Shown here: positions 10,394-21,305 of the stretch, piece after piece
How positions within the stretch are numbered: the stretch's first letter is position 1
How the letters are laid out: each line of letters opens with the position of its first letter
Source: Vairimorpha ceranae
Taxonomy: Eukaryota; Microsporidia; Nosematidae
NCBI RefSeq assembly: GCF_000988165.1
Contig: NW_020169309.1
Span: 1-64,000 of the forward strand
Reading direction: 5' to 3'
Length of the DNA stretch: 64,000 nucleotides
Position numbers and translations under genes: made by a program
Notes under the pieces: model-generated
Database searches by the model: none
Seen by the model: only the letters and a program-made list of their open reading frames with translations
What the model was told of the DNA's origin: nothing

Positions 10394-11551
10394 TCAATTA
10401 TCTTTAATATTAGCTAATAACATTAGAAGTGTTGTACTTGTTACATCTCCAACTGCAGTCACTATTGGCAATGATATAATACCAATGTCTCCATCATAAC
10501 ACTGTAAAAATTTAGCTAACATTTCTATTAATTTTAGCAACAACATCACTTGAAAAATAAAAAATAAAATAAAAAGTGCATAAAACATTAAAGATCTTTT
10601 TAAGTCAAAAATTGATGATAACAAAATGTAGAATACAATCATTAAAAATGATGTTATTATCAAAGTTAAATAAGACAATTTCGAGTTATGTTCTGTACGG
10701 TTACTTACTGATGTAAATATCTTATGAAGATAAATAAATGATATAGAGACAGCTAAACCTGAATATACTGGGAAAGAAGAGGCAACAAATGTGTATTTTA
10801 TAGACATTTTATCAAGAATATATCCACCAAATGTACTTAAAATGTATGTAAAGGCCAAAATACTTACAGATTGTATTGGCATCCTTTTTTTGCTAGCACA
10901 TACAAAAAAAATACAAAACGGAATAATGCATAAACAGCTAAGAATAGTTAGAGACAAAATATAAATAGAAAAATGTTTAAAATAATCTGTAAAAAGGATT
11001 AAAAATCTAATACTAAGAAAATCTGATAAAGATCCTAAAGTAGGTAAAATTACATTATCTGGACTAATAGACATCCATTTAGAAAATTCGATTGTTAGAT
11101 ACAACAATAGAATAAATATTAATGTAGTTATTGTACAAGTTACTAAAGAAGTTGTTAAAATAGTAGTTAATAATTTTAACTCAAATATTCCTACTAGTAT
11201 TGATCTAGCAATACCTATTATTCCTATTGTAATGCCAATTGTAATTGATTGTAAAAGCACAAGGTTTCCATTATCAAATACATATCTAAGATATTTTTCA
11301 TAAGTAACACAATCATTTTGTCTTAATGAAGATAAATACAGTGCATACAAAAGTTCAACATTCCCTTTAAAATTTAAAATACAATTTGACTGCAATAAAA
11401 TGGGAAATTTTTGCATGCCTGTAGTTTCAACAACATTTTCAAGCAATTTTCCTGTAACTAGAAGACCAAATAATGAAATAATAAGACTGGGTGTAGACTG
11501 TAATAAAAGGGTAAAATCGCATAGGTCACACATCATTTCAATTAAGATCAT
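10394..11551 (-). CDS. SLC41/MgtE-type divalent cation transporter
   Basis: A 385-residue multi-pass membrane protein with two homologous halves typical of SLC41 magnesium transporters. Half one contains LNFKGNVELLYALYLS (about 62-77) followed several helices later by SPDNVILPTLGSLSDFLS (about 158-175). Half two contains GDIGIISLPIVTAVGDVTST (about 354-373). The repeated P-x-L-x-(S/A)-x-(S/G)-D motif is the family's ion-path signature. About ten hydrophobic segments are apparent. The substrate, probably Mg2+, is inferred from the family. The first ATG is used; ATG codons at residues 6 and 7 are also possible starts. Confidence 0.8.
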   Translation of the reverse strand: MILIEMMCDLCDFTLLLQSTPSLIISLFGLLVTGKLLENVVETTGMQKFPILLQSNCILNFKGNVELLYALYLSSLRQNDCVTYEKYLRYVFDNGNLVLLQSITIGITIGIIGIARSILVGIFELKLLTTILTTSLVTCTITTLIFILLLYLTIEFSKWMSISPDNVILPTLGSLSDFLSIRFLILFTDYFKHFSIYILSLTILSCLCIIPFCIFFVCASKKRMPIQSVSILAFTYILSTFGGYILDKMSIKYTFVASSFPVYSGLAVSISFIYLHKIFTSVSNRTEHNSKLSYLTLIITSFLMIVFYILLSSIFDLKRSLMFYALFILFFIFQVMLLLKLIEMLAKFLQCYDGDIGIISLPIVTAVGDVTSTTLLMLLANIKDN

Positions 11552-11610
11552 AAAACTTATATTTTTATTTCAGTAAGATGTTTCAGTGTTGTTTTATGTA
11601 AGTTTTGTTT

Positions 11611-12363
11611 TTATTCCACAAAATTTCTATAAATTCTTGAGTGTTGTAGGATATATGAATTTACATGATCGAGATAAACATAAAAAAATATCATATTTGT
11701 TATAGCCACAGAAAAGATAGATGTATTTAGAATAATTAAAATAAGAGTCATACTTTTTAAATATCCATACATTGGGATTATAAATTTTATGAAAATACAC
11801 GTGTAAAAAACCACAAAGAATATTACAGAAAAGAGGCAGTAATTATTCCTTTTTAGAATGTAATAATTTCTAAGAGGTATCGAATTAAGGCGGAAAGCTA
11901 TAATAATTTCTGCACATAGAAAAGTTAAAATAAAAATAATAACATTGATTGTTAAAGATATTAATCTGTTAAATATTTTGAAAATATAAAAATAACCTGA
12001 ATCGATATCTAAATCTAAAGAAGTTAGTGCTACATGCATATTCAAAATAAAATCAGTCACACAAAGATTAATAATTAAACTAGAAATATATAAAAATACA
12101 GTTAACAAATAAGATCTTTGTATAGGCTTAACAAAATCATGCGTATACATTTTAAAGGATATTAATATCGTACAGATCAATACAATAGGAAGTATTCCGT
12201 AAATTGTTAAAAAGTGTAAAGTGTATTTTTCGAAATTTAAATTAGAATATCTTAGACAAATTAAAACATCTTTTAAATTTTTATCGTGGGTAAAATTTTC
12301 TGGAAAGCAAGAAAACAAAATGATTATTAAATCAAAAATAAATATGTAACTTAGATTATCCAT
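11611..12363 (-). CDS. multi-pass membrane protein of unknown function
   Basis: 250 residues with about six to seven hydrophobic segments (roughly 5-20, 50-70, 83-105, 130-155, 172-195, 200-228). No family motif is recognised. AACCCCTTT precedes the ATG directly, supporting the start. It follows the SLC41-type transporter gene on the same strand after 60 bases, but this is ordinary gene density here rather than evidence of an operon. Codon use looks like that of its neighbours. Confidence 0.75.
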   Translation of the reverse strand: MDNLSYIFIFDLIIILFSCFPENFTHDKNLKDVLICLRYSNLNFEKYTLHFLTIYGILPIVLICTILISFKMYTHDFVKPIQRSYLLTVFLYISSLIINLCVTDFILNMHVALTSLDLDIDSGYFYIFKIFNRLISLTINVIIFILTFLCAEIIIAFRLNSIPLRNYYILKRNNYCLFSVIFFVVFYTCIFIKFIIPMYGYLKSMTLILIILNTSIFSVAITNMIFFYVYLDHVNSYILQHSRIYRNFVE

Positions 12364-12614
12364 AAAGGGGTTATTAATAATTAGAAAACAATTAAAAATG
12401 TTTTTATGTTAGAAAAGAAATGCAGCAAAGATTAAATAATTTTTTATGTTGAATATGTGAAATTTACTAATATTCTAAAAATTATTATATTTTGTTAGCT
12501 TATTTCAAAAAGCTTAAATTTAATTAAATAAATGAATTTGTATACATAATTATTTATCTAAAATAATTATTTTTTATTAAGAAATAAGTCTTTACGTAAC
12601 AACTAATGTATTCT

Positions 12615-13838
12615 CTACAGTAAATCAAAAAAAGATTGAAATTTTTCTAAAAACTCTTGTGGAAAAAATGCTTTAAACTGATCAATTTTTTTAAAGTATT
12701 CTTTTACAGGATATTCTTCTAATATGTGTTCTATAATTTGTAAATAAAATACATCGCCACTCTCTTTGTACAAAGTAATTCCATGGTCAAATGCCAAATG
12801 AAAGGAAGGCACATTTTTAACTATTTTTTTTATGTATTTTTTATCAAATTTTCTTTTTAAAAGAACATATAATAAATTGCAATTGTCAAGTATTAACAAA
12901 TGTAATAGTTTACACCACTTTTTTGTTAGTCCAGTGTTAAATATTTTTTCAATATAAATTACACGAAATAATATGTCAAAATTTGAATCATTAAGTTTTA
13001 TATTAATAATTTTTAGATAATATGGTATACAAAACAGATATGTTCGTAATATTTTATACTTAAATGGAAGATTTAGTGGATTATTAAAATATTCCAATCT
13101 ATTACTATATATTTTACAATTGTAAATTATCTCAGGATAAAAATTAATAAAAATCCTGTGATATTCATTTATAATTTTGTATTTTGAATACAACAACTCT
13201 ATTTCAAGTTTTCTATAATCTAAATTATTTGAATGTAGCAGATACAAGCCTTCTCTATATTCCAACTTGATTGCCTTTAAAAAATAGTAAAAAGATTTAT
13301 AATACGGAATTACAAATTTATCATTTTCTAAAGAATCTAAAAGAAAACATAAAAGTGGAGAAATTTTATACTTATAGTTTAAAATTTGTAATTTTTTAGA
13401 ATTTTCCATATTAAATGCTAAATTACCAAGAAAATTTTGATCAACAAGATATAGCTGATGATAATTAATTTCAATAGTAAGAAGAAGTCTAAATATTTCA
13501 TAAATTTCATTTTGACTAAGTTCTGTATTTTTATTCTTTTCTATTCTATAATTTGTTGGTAGATTTTTAATGTCTACTTGGTAGTCACTCGATTTAAAAA
13601 AATTTTTTTTTATGCAGTCTACGATTTTTTCATATTTTAATAAATTTTGAAATATGAGAGGACAAGTTATTTGTTCGTTTGTATCTCCAAAAAATATATA
13701 AATTATTAACTTTGTGTAGATATCATTTGGATGTATTTTATAATATATTTGTGATATACTTTTAGATATTGTCCTAGGTGCTAAGTGTTTATGCTTGTAT
13801 AAATATACAAAATATTTAGCATTTATTTTTTTAGGCAT
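12615..13838 (-). CDS. hypothetical protein, Lys/Asn/Tyr-rich and helical
   Basis: 407 residues starting MPKKINAKYF. A longer frame would need a GTG start at 13862; the ATG at 13838 lies just after ACACCCTCGTTT and is the better start. The protein is rich in Lys, Ile, Leu, Tyr and Asn and appears largely helical, possibly a solenoid of short helical repeats. There is no signal peptide or clear membrane segment. I do not recognise a family. Confidence 0.7.
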   Translation of the reverse strand: MPKKINAKYFVYLYKHKHLAPRTISKSISQIYYKIHPNDIYTKLIIYIFFGDTNEQITCPLIFQNLLKYEKIVDCIKKNFFKSSDYQVDIKNLPTNYRIEKNKNTELSQNEIYEIFRLLLTIEINYHQLYLVDQNFLGNLAFNMENSKKLQILNYKYKISPLLCFLLDSLENDKFVIPYYKSFYYFLKAIKLEYREGLYLLHSNNLDYRKLEIELLYSKYKIINEYHRIFINFYPEIIYNCKIYSNRLEYFNNPLNLPFKYKILRTYLFCIPYYLKIINIKLNDSNFDILFRVIYIEKIFNTGLTKKWCKLLHLLILDNCNLLYVLLKRKFDKKYIKKIVKNVPSFHLAFDHGITLYKESGDVFYLQIIEHILEEYPVKEYFKKIDQFKAFFPQEFLEKFQSFFDLL

Positions 13839-13844
13839 AAACGA

Positions 13845-13847
13845 GGG
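13845..13847 (-). promoter_or_regulatory. CCC start-associated motif
   Basis: CCC seven bases before the ATG at 13838; it decides this start against the GTG at 13862. Confidence 0.6.
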
Positions 13848-13849
13848 TG

Positions 13850-14679
13850 TAAAATAAAACACTGTTTTTTTACAAAATAAATAAAATCACTAGAATTTGA
13901 TAAAAACGTTTTTAATAAATAAATTAACTAGTACAACTCGTCCTATAAGATGTAAAAATTATAATATTAATATTTATTCTATACACTTTAGTTTTATTTA
14001 CTAAAAATTTGAATTTATAAAAAATAAATCTTGTAATTTTTTATTTGTTTAATTGGCATATTTCTACATTTGATGTTATAAATTGAATTTCTAAAAAATT
14101 AATCTTTTAAGTTTCAATTTACTAAATAATACTAAATGCACTATATTGTATTTTAATTAAATTTATTGTACATTTCCTTCCTATTAAATCACTTCAATAA
14201 TTTAACTTTTAACAAAAACATTTTTATTTATTTTTTTATATTTGCAAATGATAGTGCAATGTTATTAGCTTGAGTTTTTTCTACAAGTTGAAGTAACAAA
14301 GCAAAAAATCAATTTTAATGTAAAAAATTACTGTGTATTAAATATTTAAAGTGAGAATATTTTTAAAGCTATGAATTTGGATTTATAACTAATCTTACTT
14401 GAAAATTACAAAAGAGAAGTAATATTTTTTTGATTATTTCTTATTGAAGAAGAGCCGGGTTTTCAGGTCTTTGCATTAGTATTACCAGTGATTTAAGATC
14501 ACATTACATCATTGTATTATTTAATACACTACTCTCTCAAAAATATAAAAAATTATACAATTTTTTAAATAAAATAATCTTTTTTTCTAACCTAGAATAT
14601 TTTACGAACTAAAGATTTTCTAAATTTTTTTGAAATAAAACTATTGTAAAAAATTTCAGGATTTTCAATAAAATATAAT
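13850..14679. other. 830-bp intergenic region with one GC-raised patch
   Basis: Mostly AT-rich with no ORF. At about 14440-14530 the GC content rises and GTGAT/ATCAC form a 5-bp hairpin (14488-14502). On the minus strand, AATGATGTA near 14511-14520 and CTGA at 14463-14466 resemble C and D boxes of a snoRNA. This is suggestive only. Confidence 0.3.
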
Positions 14680-17600
14680 TTAATATTTATGCCACGCATT
14701 AATTTTACTTATATCGCTCGATTCTGTATCATCAATAAATAAGTCACGACTCAAAGGTGTTTTTATTTCAGTAGTATTCTCCTTATCTTTCTTAATTTTT
14801 TGCCGTTTTTGAGGTTCAATTTTTGTAATTTTAGCTCTTTTTGTTGATACAGATTTTTCTGTAGTCACACTTTTTTTTACTGTTTTTTTAGTTGGTGTTG
14901 TTTTTGTGATAGTAGTCTTTCTTTCTGAAATTTTTACAGTTTTGTTAAGTTTAGATTTCTTTTTAACCGGCTTTAGTGTACCTACTGATCCATTTCTTAA
15001 CTTTTCATATTCTTCCTCTTCTGCGTGCAAAAATTCAATATATTTTTCTTCAAATTCATCTAAATCTTCATTCCATAAATCTTTGGGTGTTTTTCTTAAC
15101 AATGATTCATATTCCTTTCTACTTTGTTCGTATTCTTCATTAAGCTTTTCAATCCTCTCAAATGTCAGCGAATAAAGTTCCATTGACAAAAGGTAATTAT
15201 AATTATCAAATGGCTCGTAATTTTCTTTCTCAAGCTCGGATATAATATCTTTGCGCTTTTTTTTATTTATTATTAGTTGATCTGATACTACTGCTTTTAT
15301 AAATCTAACCTTGTTTTCATTTTTTAACATTCTTTCTTTAAGTATTTCTAATAATTTTTCTTTTCTCTTTAAATAGAAAGTTAATCTAACATAATAAAAT
15401 TCTTTTATTATTTCTTCTGGTGTTTCGTATTTCTTTATTTTATGATTTGGATCAAAACAAATCATATTATTAGTTGAAATCAAAGTAGAAAGTTTTTTGT
15501 TCTTTAATTTTTTTGAGTAATGTATTTTTATATTAATTGTCTTATCAGTGTTACAGTCATCATATTCATCAATTAAATTACTTTGTTTTAGACTGTCTAT
15601 ATAAGATTTATAATTATAAGTCCAGGTCCCTACTGGTAATTCTGTAATGTGCAAATCTGTCTCTGTTTCCTCCCAAACACCATCTGTTTGATATTTACCT
15701 GGTGATAATTTAGTAACTGTACCTACAAAATTTCTATAATAAGGCATCATTTCAATCATTGGTTCATCTTTTAATAGTTTTCTAATATTATTTACAATAT
15801 CTAATGGATTAAAATTAGGGATGTTTGTAGACCAACCTGTTCCAATACCTTCTGCCCCATTAACCAATACCATAGGAATAATAGGAACATACCACTCTGG
15901 TTCGATCGATTGATTCTCTTCATCTAAATATTTCAAAATTAAATCATCTGATTTATGAAATATTAATCTAGTAATAGGATTAAGATAAGTAAAAATATAA
16001 CGATGTGCTGCAGAATCCTTTCCGCCTTTTAATCTTGAACCAAACTGTCCTTCTGGTACAAGTAAATTTATGTTATTTGAACCAACAAAATTTTGTGCTA
16101 AACCGACAATGGTTGTATTTAAAGAAACTTCGCCGTGATGATACTGTGTAGATGCATTAACTGACCCAGCAAGGACTGATACTTTAACTTCCTTATAAAT
16201 ATTTTTTTTAAAACAAGTAAATAAAATTTTCCTCTGTCCTGGCTTAAACCCGTCTAACACATTTGGTATTGATCTAAAATTATCAGCCATAGAAAATAAA
16301 ATTAATTCCTTGTTAATAAAATCTGATATAGAAATTTCACTGGGCCTTTGATCTAAAAAAGTACCCTGTTCAAGACCAAGAAGCCACGTTTTTCTACTAT
16401 CAACTTTTTTCTTGCTAAAAGCCAATTCAATAGACTCTTTATCTTCATCTGTCATTGGACAAAAATTCTTAACATGCAGAGGTAGATTTTTAAAATATTC
16501 TACTGCATCTTTAGCCGTCGATGTACCCAACCCTTTATAATATTTAAAAGTATAATTAGGGTTTTGCTCCTTAAATTCCAAATATTCTGGAATTGTAAAA
16601 AAATTAACTATTTCTCCTCTAGAATTTTTTCCTCTAACAATCGGAGTAATAAACTCTTGTAGAAATCCTGAAATTTTAAGTAGTGAAGGATACCAATAAT
16701 CAAAAAAATTGATAAGAAGTCCTTTAATGTGACTTCCATCATGATCTTGATCTGTTATTATCATAACATGTCCATACCTTAAGCTACTAGTATCGGTGTA
16801 CGTTTTCGCGTGTTGTAGCCCTAAAATCTTTTTTATAGCAATAATTTCTACATTTTCTGATATTTGCTTATTAGTAGCTTCTCTTACATTTAAAAGCTTA
16901 CCTCTTAAAGGATACACACCTAGTCTTTCTGTTCCTACAATAGACCTTCCTGACATTACCATCGTTTTAGCAGAATCTCCTTCTGTTAGATACAATGTAC
17001 ATTCATTAGATTTAGCAGTGCCCGCCCATTTTGCATCTTCAAGTTTATCAATAATTATTCGTCCTTTTTTCTTACCATCAGTTTTCTTTAATGCAGCATC
17101 TTCTTTCGCTTTTACAAAATCTGCTATTTTCGTAACTACTTCTGTATTTTTTATGACTTTATCAATAAAATCTTTTAAAGGTTCACATTTAGAACCAAAA
17201 GCTCCCACACGTAAAGTTAAATTTTCTTTAGTCTGTGAATCAAATGCTGGATTATCAATTAATGAATTTATAAATAAAAACATAGATGATTTTACCTGAA
17301 ATGGTTTTACATTACTAATTTTCTTTTTTTTAAGAGCTTCTATTATTGGATCAGTAAGCTGTTCTACAACGTGATTTACATGTGACCCACCTTTTGATGT
17401 AGAAATACTATTAACGAATGAAACTTGCTGAAATTGTTCTTCACTAGTTGTAAATGCAAGTTCCCACCTTTCATTTATTATTTCATGCACTACAACTGCA
17501 TCTTCTGGAAGATATAATTTAACGTAATCTTTAAAATTCTTTATTTCGATTTTTTGTTCATTTAAATACACATTTACATTTTTAACTATGCCTGAAAGAT

Positions 17601-18261
17601 CATAAACCCTTTTTTTAAATAACGAAACAATATCATCATCAAGATTTTTCATACCAAACCGTACCAGGTTTGGCTTAAAAGTTATTTTTGTAAAATCACT
17701 TTTTTTATATGTTTTAATCTCCGGCTTTCCTGTAACAGTCATATTATTTTTAAAAACTTGTTTATATATTTTTCCTACTTCTTGATCAGATGTCTCTACA
17801 ACAAATTCTGATGAAAATATGTTGCATAATTTTGCACCATATCCATTTCTTCCTCCTGTAACTTTTTTTTCTTTATCATCATAATTTGATGATGTAAGAA
17901 GTTGGCCAAAAATTAACTCAGGAACATAAACTTTTTCTTGTGAATGTATTTTGATTGGTACACCTTTACCATCATTATATACACTTATTATATTGTCTTC
18001 TTTATTAATTTCTACTTTAATATTTTTCATTTTTGGGTCTCTTATCTTATTATCTGCTGCATTGACAATAATCTCATCAAATATTTTATATAACCCAGGA
18101 ACAAAGCTGATATTTTTACTTACAATTTTTCCATTTATTTCATCCCATACGTACATGTTTTGTACTTCTTTTTCCACTGAGCCTATGTATGTATCGGGTC
18201 TTAATAAAATGTGCTCTAAAGGTGTTTTTTTTTGATATGTCTCTTCAATTGTCTTTGTCAT
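14680..18261 (-). CDS. TOP2: DNA topoisomerase II
   Basis: A 1193-residue type IIA topoisomerase, which passes one DNA duplex through another using ATP and is essential for chromosome segregation. In order: GHKL ATPase with DEIIVNAADN (about 62-71), NDGKGVP (96-102) and GGRNGYGAKL (136-145); transducer QTK (343-345); TOPRIM with EGDSA (427-431) and DQDHDG (504-509); winged-helix breakage domain with the active-site Tyr at about 755 in AAHRYIFT; coiled-coil and C-gate region; basic Lys/Thr-rich tail from about 1090. AGCCCTCAC directly precedes this ATG. An upstream GTG at 18294 would add 11 residues but lacks support. Shorter than human TOP2A (1531), mainly in the C-terminal tail. Confidence 0.97.
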   Translation of the reverse strand: MTKTIEETYQKKTPLEHILLRPDTYIGSVEKEVQNMYVWDEINGKIVSKNISFVPGLYKIFDEIIVNAADNKIRDPKMKNIKVEINKEDNIISVYNDGKGVPIKIHSQEKVYVPELIFGQLLTSSNYDDKEKKVTGGRNGYGAKLCNIFSSEFVVETSDQEVGKIYKQVFKNNMTVTGKPEIKTYKKSDFTKITFKPNLVRFGMKNLDDDIVSLFKKRVYDLSGIVKNVNVYLNEQKIEIKNFKDYVKLYLPEDAVVVHEIINERWELAFTTSEEQFQQVSFVNSISTSKGGSHVNHVVEQLTDPIIEALKKKKISNVKPFQVKSSMFLFINSLIDNPAFDSQTKENLTLRVGAFGSKCEPLKDFIDKVIKNTEVVTKIADFVKAKEDAALKKTDGKKKGRIIIDKLEDAKWAGTAKSNECTLYLTEGDSAKTMVMSGRSIVGTERLGVYPLRGKLLNVREATNKQISENVEIIAIKKILGLQHAKTYTDTSSLRYGHVMIITDQDHDGSHIKGLLINFFDYWYPSLLKISGFLQEFITPIVRGKNSRGEIVNFFTIPEYLEFKEQNPNYTFKYYKGLGTSTAKDAVEYFKNLPLHVKNFCPMTDEDKESIELAFSKKKVDSRKTWLLGLEQGTFLDQRPSEISISDFINKELILFSMADNFRSIPNVLDGFKPGQRKILFTCFKKNIYKEVKVSVLAGSVNASTQYHHGEVSLNTTIVGLAQNFVGSNNINLLVPEGQFGSRLKGGKDSAAHRYIFTYLNPITRLIFHKSDDLILKYLDEENQSIEPEWYVPIIPMVLVNGAEGIGTGWSTNIPNFNPLDIVNNIRKLLKDEPMIEMMPYYRNFVGTVTKLSPGKYQTDGVWEETETDLHITELPVGTWTYNYKSYIDSLKQSNLIDEYDDCNTDKTINIKIHYSKKLKNKKLSTLISTNNMICFDPNHKIKKYETPEEIIKEFYYVRLTFYLKRKEKLLEILKERMLKNENKVRFIKAVVSDQLIINKKKRKDIISELEKENYEPFDNYNYLLSMELYSLTFERIEKLNEEYEQSRKEYESLLRKTPKDLWNEDLDEFEEKYIEFLHAEEEEYEKLRNGSVGTLKPVKKKSKLNKTVKISERKTTITKTTPTKKTVKKSVTTEKSVSTKRAKITKIEPQKRQKIKKDKENTTEIKTPLSRDLFIDDTESSDISKINAWHKY

Positions 18262-18265
18262 GTGA

Positions 18266-18268
18266 GGG
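18266..18268 (-). promoter_or_regulatory. CCC start-associated motif of TOP2
   Basis: The minus strand reads AGCCCTCAC then ATG at 18261; this fixes the TOP2 start. Confidence 0.6.
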
Positions 18269-18269
18269 C

Positions 18270-19091
18270 TAAAAAATTTTCTTCTACTAATCACATTTAA
18301 GCCTAAAAATTAGTAATAAAAACCAGTAAATGCAAGTTTAAAAATAGTTTTATTTAAATATTTTGTATTGTCATTAATAAAAATTTTAAAAATATTGTAT
18401 TTTTATAAAAATTATTGCTTTTTGCAATAAATAGTTATTTTAATAAAAGATTTTATTTTCATAAAATTCACAAAAATAATAAAAATTTATATCGAAGCAC
18501 AAGTTTATGCATCTTAAAAATAAAACATTTTCTTTTTTTCTACATCTAAAATAATATAAAAAAGCTTTTAAAAATGTTTAATTGTAGCTTTGTGATATTC
18601 TAAATCTTGTTTAAAGAACGTCATGCTGCATTACTAAGATATATTCATTAAACATTACACAAAAAATAAAGTTTATTTTTATTTTACATTCACTAAAAAG
18701 CACAAAATGTTATAGTATAATGTTCTTAACATTGATTATAATAATATAGCTTTTTTAATTATTTTAAATTTTATTAAAGATTATAAGCATTTATTTTGTT
18801 TGTATGTTTATAAAATGGGTATTTGAAAGTTAGTTGAATTTTAAAACAAGTTTTTTACTTTAAATATCTTTCTTACTATTTTCATGTAGAAAATTTAGTA
18901 CTTTTTTATAAAATTTTATAGTCAAAATAATCATAAATTTAAACAATATAATATTTTTTATAAATACTAAGTAAATACACCCAATAGAATTAAAATATCA
19001 GCATAAAATAATAAATAACATTTTTGAAATATTTTAATTAAATAAAAAAAAGGGATGTTTTATATAAATAAATTTTTAGCCTGTAAACACA
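18270..19091. other. 820-bp divergent intergenic region
   Basis: Very AT-rich spacer between TOP2 and the divergent membrane-protein gene. No ORF, tRNA or repeat is recognised. Confidence 0.5.
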
Positions 19092-20066
19092 ATGTTTAAA
19101 ATAAGCAAATGTCAGATATTTGATTTTATCTCCATCGTAGTTGAAAGTGCAGTTGGATACTATCTCTACAGAAATAATAAGAAACAATTTTATCTTGGTC
19201 TTCTAAAAACAATTAATATAAAACAAATAGCACTAGACATTCTTTTAATGATATTTATATCTATTTCGTCTTTAATAGTAATGATTTTTATGTTTATGTG
19301 GAATGTTTATATTTTAATGACATTTATAATTGTATCTATTCTTTACATCTCTTGTAAAAACACCTTATTTTTATGGTTATTTTTGCCTTTGTACTTTTTT
19401 AAAACAGGACTAGTTGACGATCCAAGAGTTCGTAGTACAATATATTTAAAACTGCCAGTTCTTGTATGTTTTGCTATATATAATCATATCAACTTATTTA
19501 TTAGTATTGTTATTCTAGAATTAGTTCTTTCTACAGATTACAATGGTTTTATGAAGATTTTGTTTCTTTTTATGAATTTAATAATGATTTTTAATATAAC
19601 AAAGAAGATTTCAGTAAATACTATCTTATTGCTATTTAAGTATAGAGATGGTTATATTGAAAGTTTTATAACTAGAATAAAAGCTATAGGAATAGTATGC
19701 ATGTCATCAATCCTAAAGATTTTTTCTGTTTTTTATCTAAGCCCGTGGATAGAAGATTTTATTGTCATTTATTCTTTAAATCATGACACTTCTTATTTTG
19801 AATCAGTGATAGAATTAAAAAAACTGGAAATTAAAAAGTGTCATCGTGCCAGGTTTCTATTGTATCCTTATACTATAATTATGGTATATTTTACTTATAA
19901 TTATGTTAATTTAACTTTCTTTGGGACATACCAAAAAATAATATTTTTTTTAGATTTTCATATTTTTTATATTGAAATTTATCAGACAATTTCAGATTAT
20001 TACAGATTAATTGATAGTGAGATGGCATGTAAAAATAATAAATATACAGAAATAGAAATAAATTAG
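19092..20066 (+). CDS. multi-pass membrane protein of unknown function
   Basis: 324 residues with about six to eight hydrophobic segments (for example 46-72, 75-90, 95-106, 122-145, 153-170, 178-187, 200-218, 258-275, 279-300). The N-terminus reads FISIVVESAVGYYLYRNNKK, suggesting a short first segment followed by a basic cytosolic stretch. There is a conserved-looking loop LVDDPRVRS. No family is recognised. AGCC lies about 13 bases upstream of the ATG. The C-terminus is short and acidic. Confidence 0.7.
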   Translation: MFKISKCQIFDFISIVVESAVGYYLYRNNKKQFYLGLLKTINIKQIALDILLMIFISISSLIVMIFMFMWNVYILMTFIIVSILYISCKNTLFLWLFLPLYFFKTGLVDDPRVRSTIYLKLPVLVCFAIYNHINLFISIVILELVLSTDYNGFMKILFLFMNLIMIFNITKKISVNTILLLFKYRDGYIESFITRIKAIGIVCMSSILKIFSVFYLSPWIEDFIVIYSLNHDTSYFESVIELKKLEIKKCHRARFLLYPYTIIMVYFTYNYVNLTFFGTYQKIIFFLDFHIFYIEIYQTISDYYRLIDSEMACKNNKYTEIEIN

Positions 20067-20515
20067 AAATACTAAGTAATAAATAGAATTATTTGACTTA
20101 ATTATTTCTTGCTTTGTTATGTACAAGTGTTTGTAATTACAACAATTTTATTGCATTTTTAAAATACAATTTTCTTGAAAAGATTATATGAAACAAAAAC
20201 TATAACTTTTAGTTAAAAATACATACAATTTATTTATTAAACAAAATGTCAAGTTTTAATGTTGCATGAAATATTAATCAAAAAGACATAAATTAATTTG
20301 ATGCACAACATTTACATTCTTGATATCTACAAATATCCTTAAAATTTACAGTATAAATAAAAACATTCAATTAACATAAGCTAACCTCAAAATATCAAAT
20401 AATTTTTATCACAAAATTAAAATTTAATTAAAAAAGATTAACTTTAAACTTTACAAACATTTATAAATTAAAAGATTGTTAAATTAATTTTGACATATTA
20501 AAATTTATTTATTAA
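20067..20515. other. AT-rich intergenic region
   Basis: Convergent spacer of about 450 bases. No feature is recognised. Confidence 0.5.
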
Positions 20516-21202
20516 TCATTCCTCAACTCCTTCTTCTACAATTTCATTTTCTTGTTTATTATTTTTTCTCCTTTTCTTATAATCAGGAATGTGTCTCTTC
20601 CAGTCCTCATTTTCCATTTCTTTATCTTCTCCAAGTTGATTCTTAACTATCAATTTTTTTATTTCATAAATAGGATGCTTGTTATTTGCAATACAATCGT
20701 ATACAATTTGCTTAACTACTGTCAATCCATCATAAGAACCCACTACCCCGATATGCTTACCTGTAATATAAATATAACATTTACTTATCATTTTTAAAGC
20801 TTTTAGTACCATACTATTTTTACCAATAAGTCTATCTCTTCTTTTAGTAAACACTTTTTCACTTTTAACCATTTTACGAATTTCTATAATCTCTCCACAA
20901 TATTCATCCTCTAAAACTTTCATAGCAGTTTCAACATCAACATTTTTAGCTACAAGTCTAATAAAGTCACATCCTTTTACAAAAATAAAAGGATCTCTAG
21001 TGTTTGTATGTGTAAATACTTCTATACTTCTCTCTACACTATCAATGTTGCAAGATAATTTTTTATTCTCTAAAGCTTTGATAATATATTTACTTACTTG
21101 TTCTATATATTTATCCCGGTATTTGGGATAGTACACCAGAAATTTATTAATTTCTTTAAACGAATTTTTGAAGTCCTTTTCATCAAATTTAACAGTGTTC
21201 AT
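20516..21202 (-). CDS. KRR1: KRR1, small-subunit processome KH protein
   Basis: A 228-residue homologue of KRR1, which acts in the nucleolus in 18S rRNA maturation. Conserved elements are the opening FKEINKFLVYYPKYRDKYIEQ block, the KH-like core with KRRDRLIGKNSMVLKALK and CYIYITGKHIGVVG (about 125-160), VKQIVYDCIANNKHPIYEIK, and NEDWKRHIPDYKKRR. The C-terminus is a short charged tail instead of the long tail of yeast KRR1 (316). The start ATG lies after AATCCTTT. Confidence 0.9.
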   Translation of the reverse strand: MNTVKFDEKDFKNSFKEINKFLVYYPKYRDKYIEQVSKYIIKALENKKLSCNIDSVERSIEVFTHTNTRDPFIFVKGCDFIRLVAKNVDVETAMKVLEDEYCGEIIEIRKMVKSEKVFTKRRDRLIGKNSMVLKALKMISKCYIYITGKHIGVVGSYDGLTVVKQIVYDCIANNKHPIYEIKKLIVKNQLGEDKEMENEDWKRHIPDYKKRRKNNKQENEIVEEGVEE

Positions 21203-21305
21203 AAAGGATTAAAAAATATACAAAATAAAATATAATAATTTATTACGATTTGAATATTTACATTGGCAGTTCAACTACAGTCTAAAATATATTTACGACA
21301 AAATA

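Noticed and set aside
16796..17299. 167-codon + strand ORF inside TOP2
   Set aside because: Antisense shadow of the strongly conserved TOP2 TOPRIM/transducer region; no independent signal.
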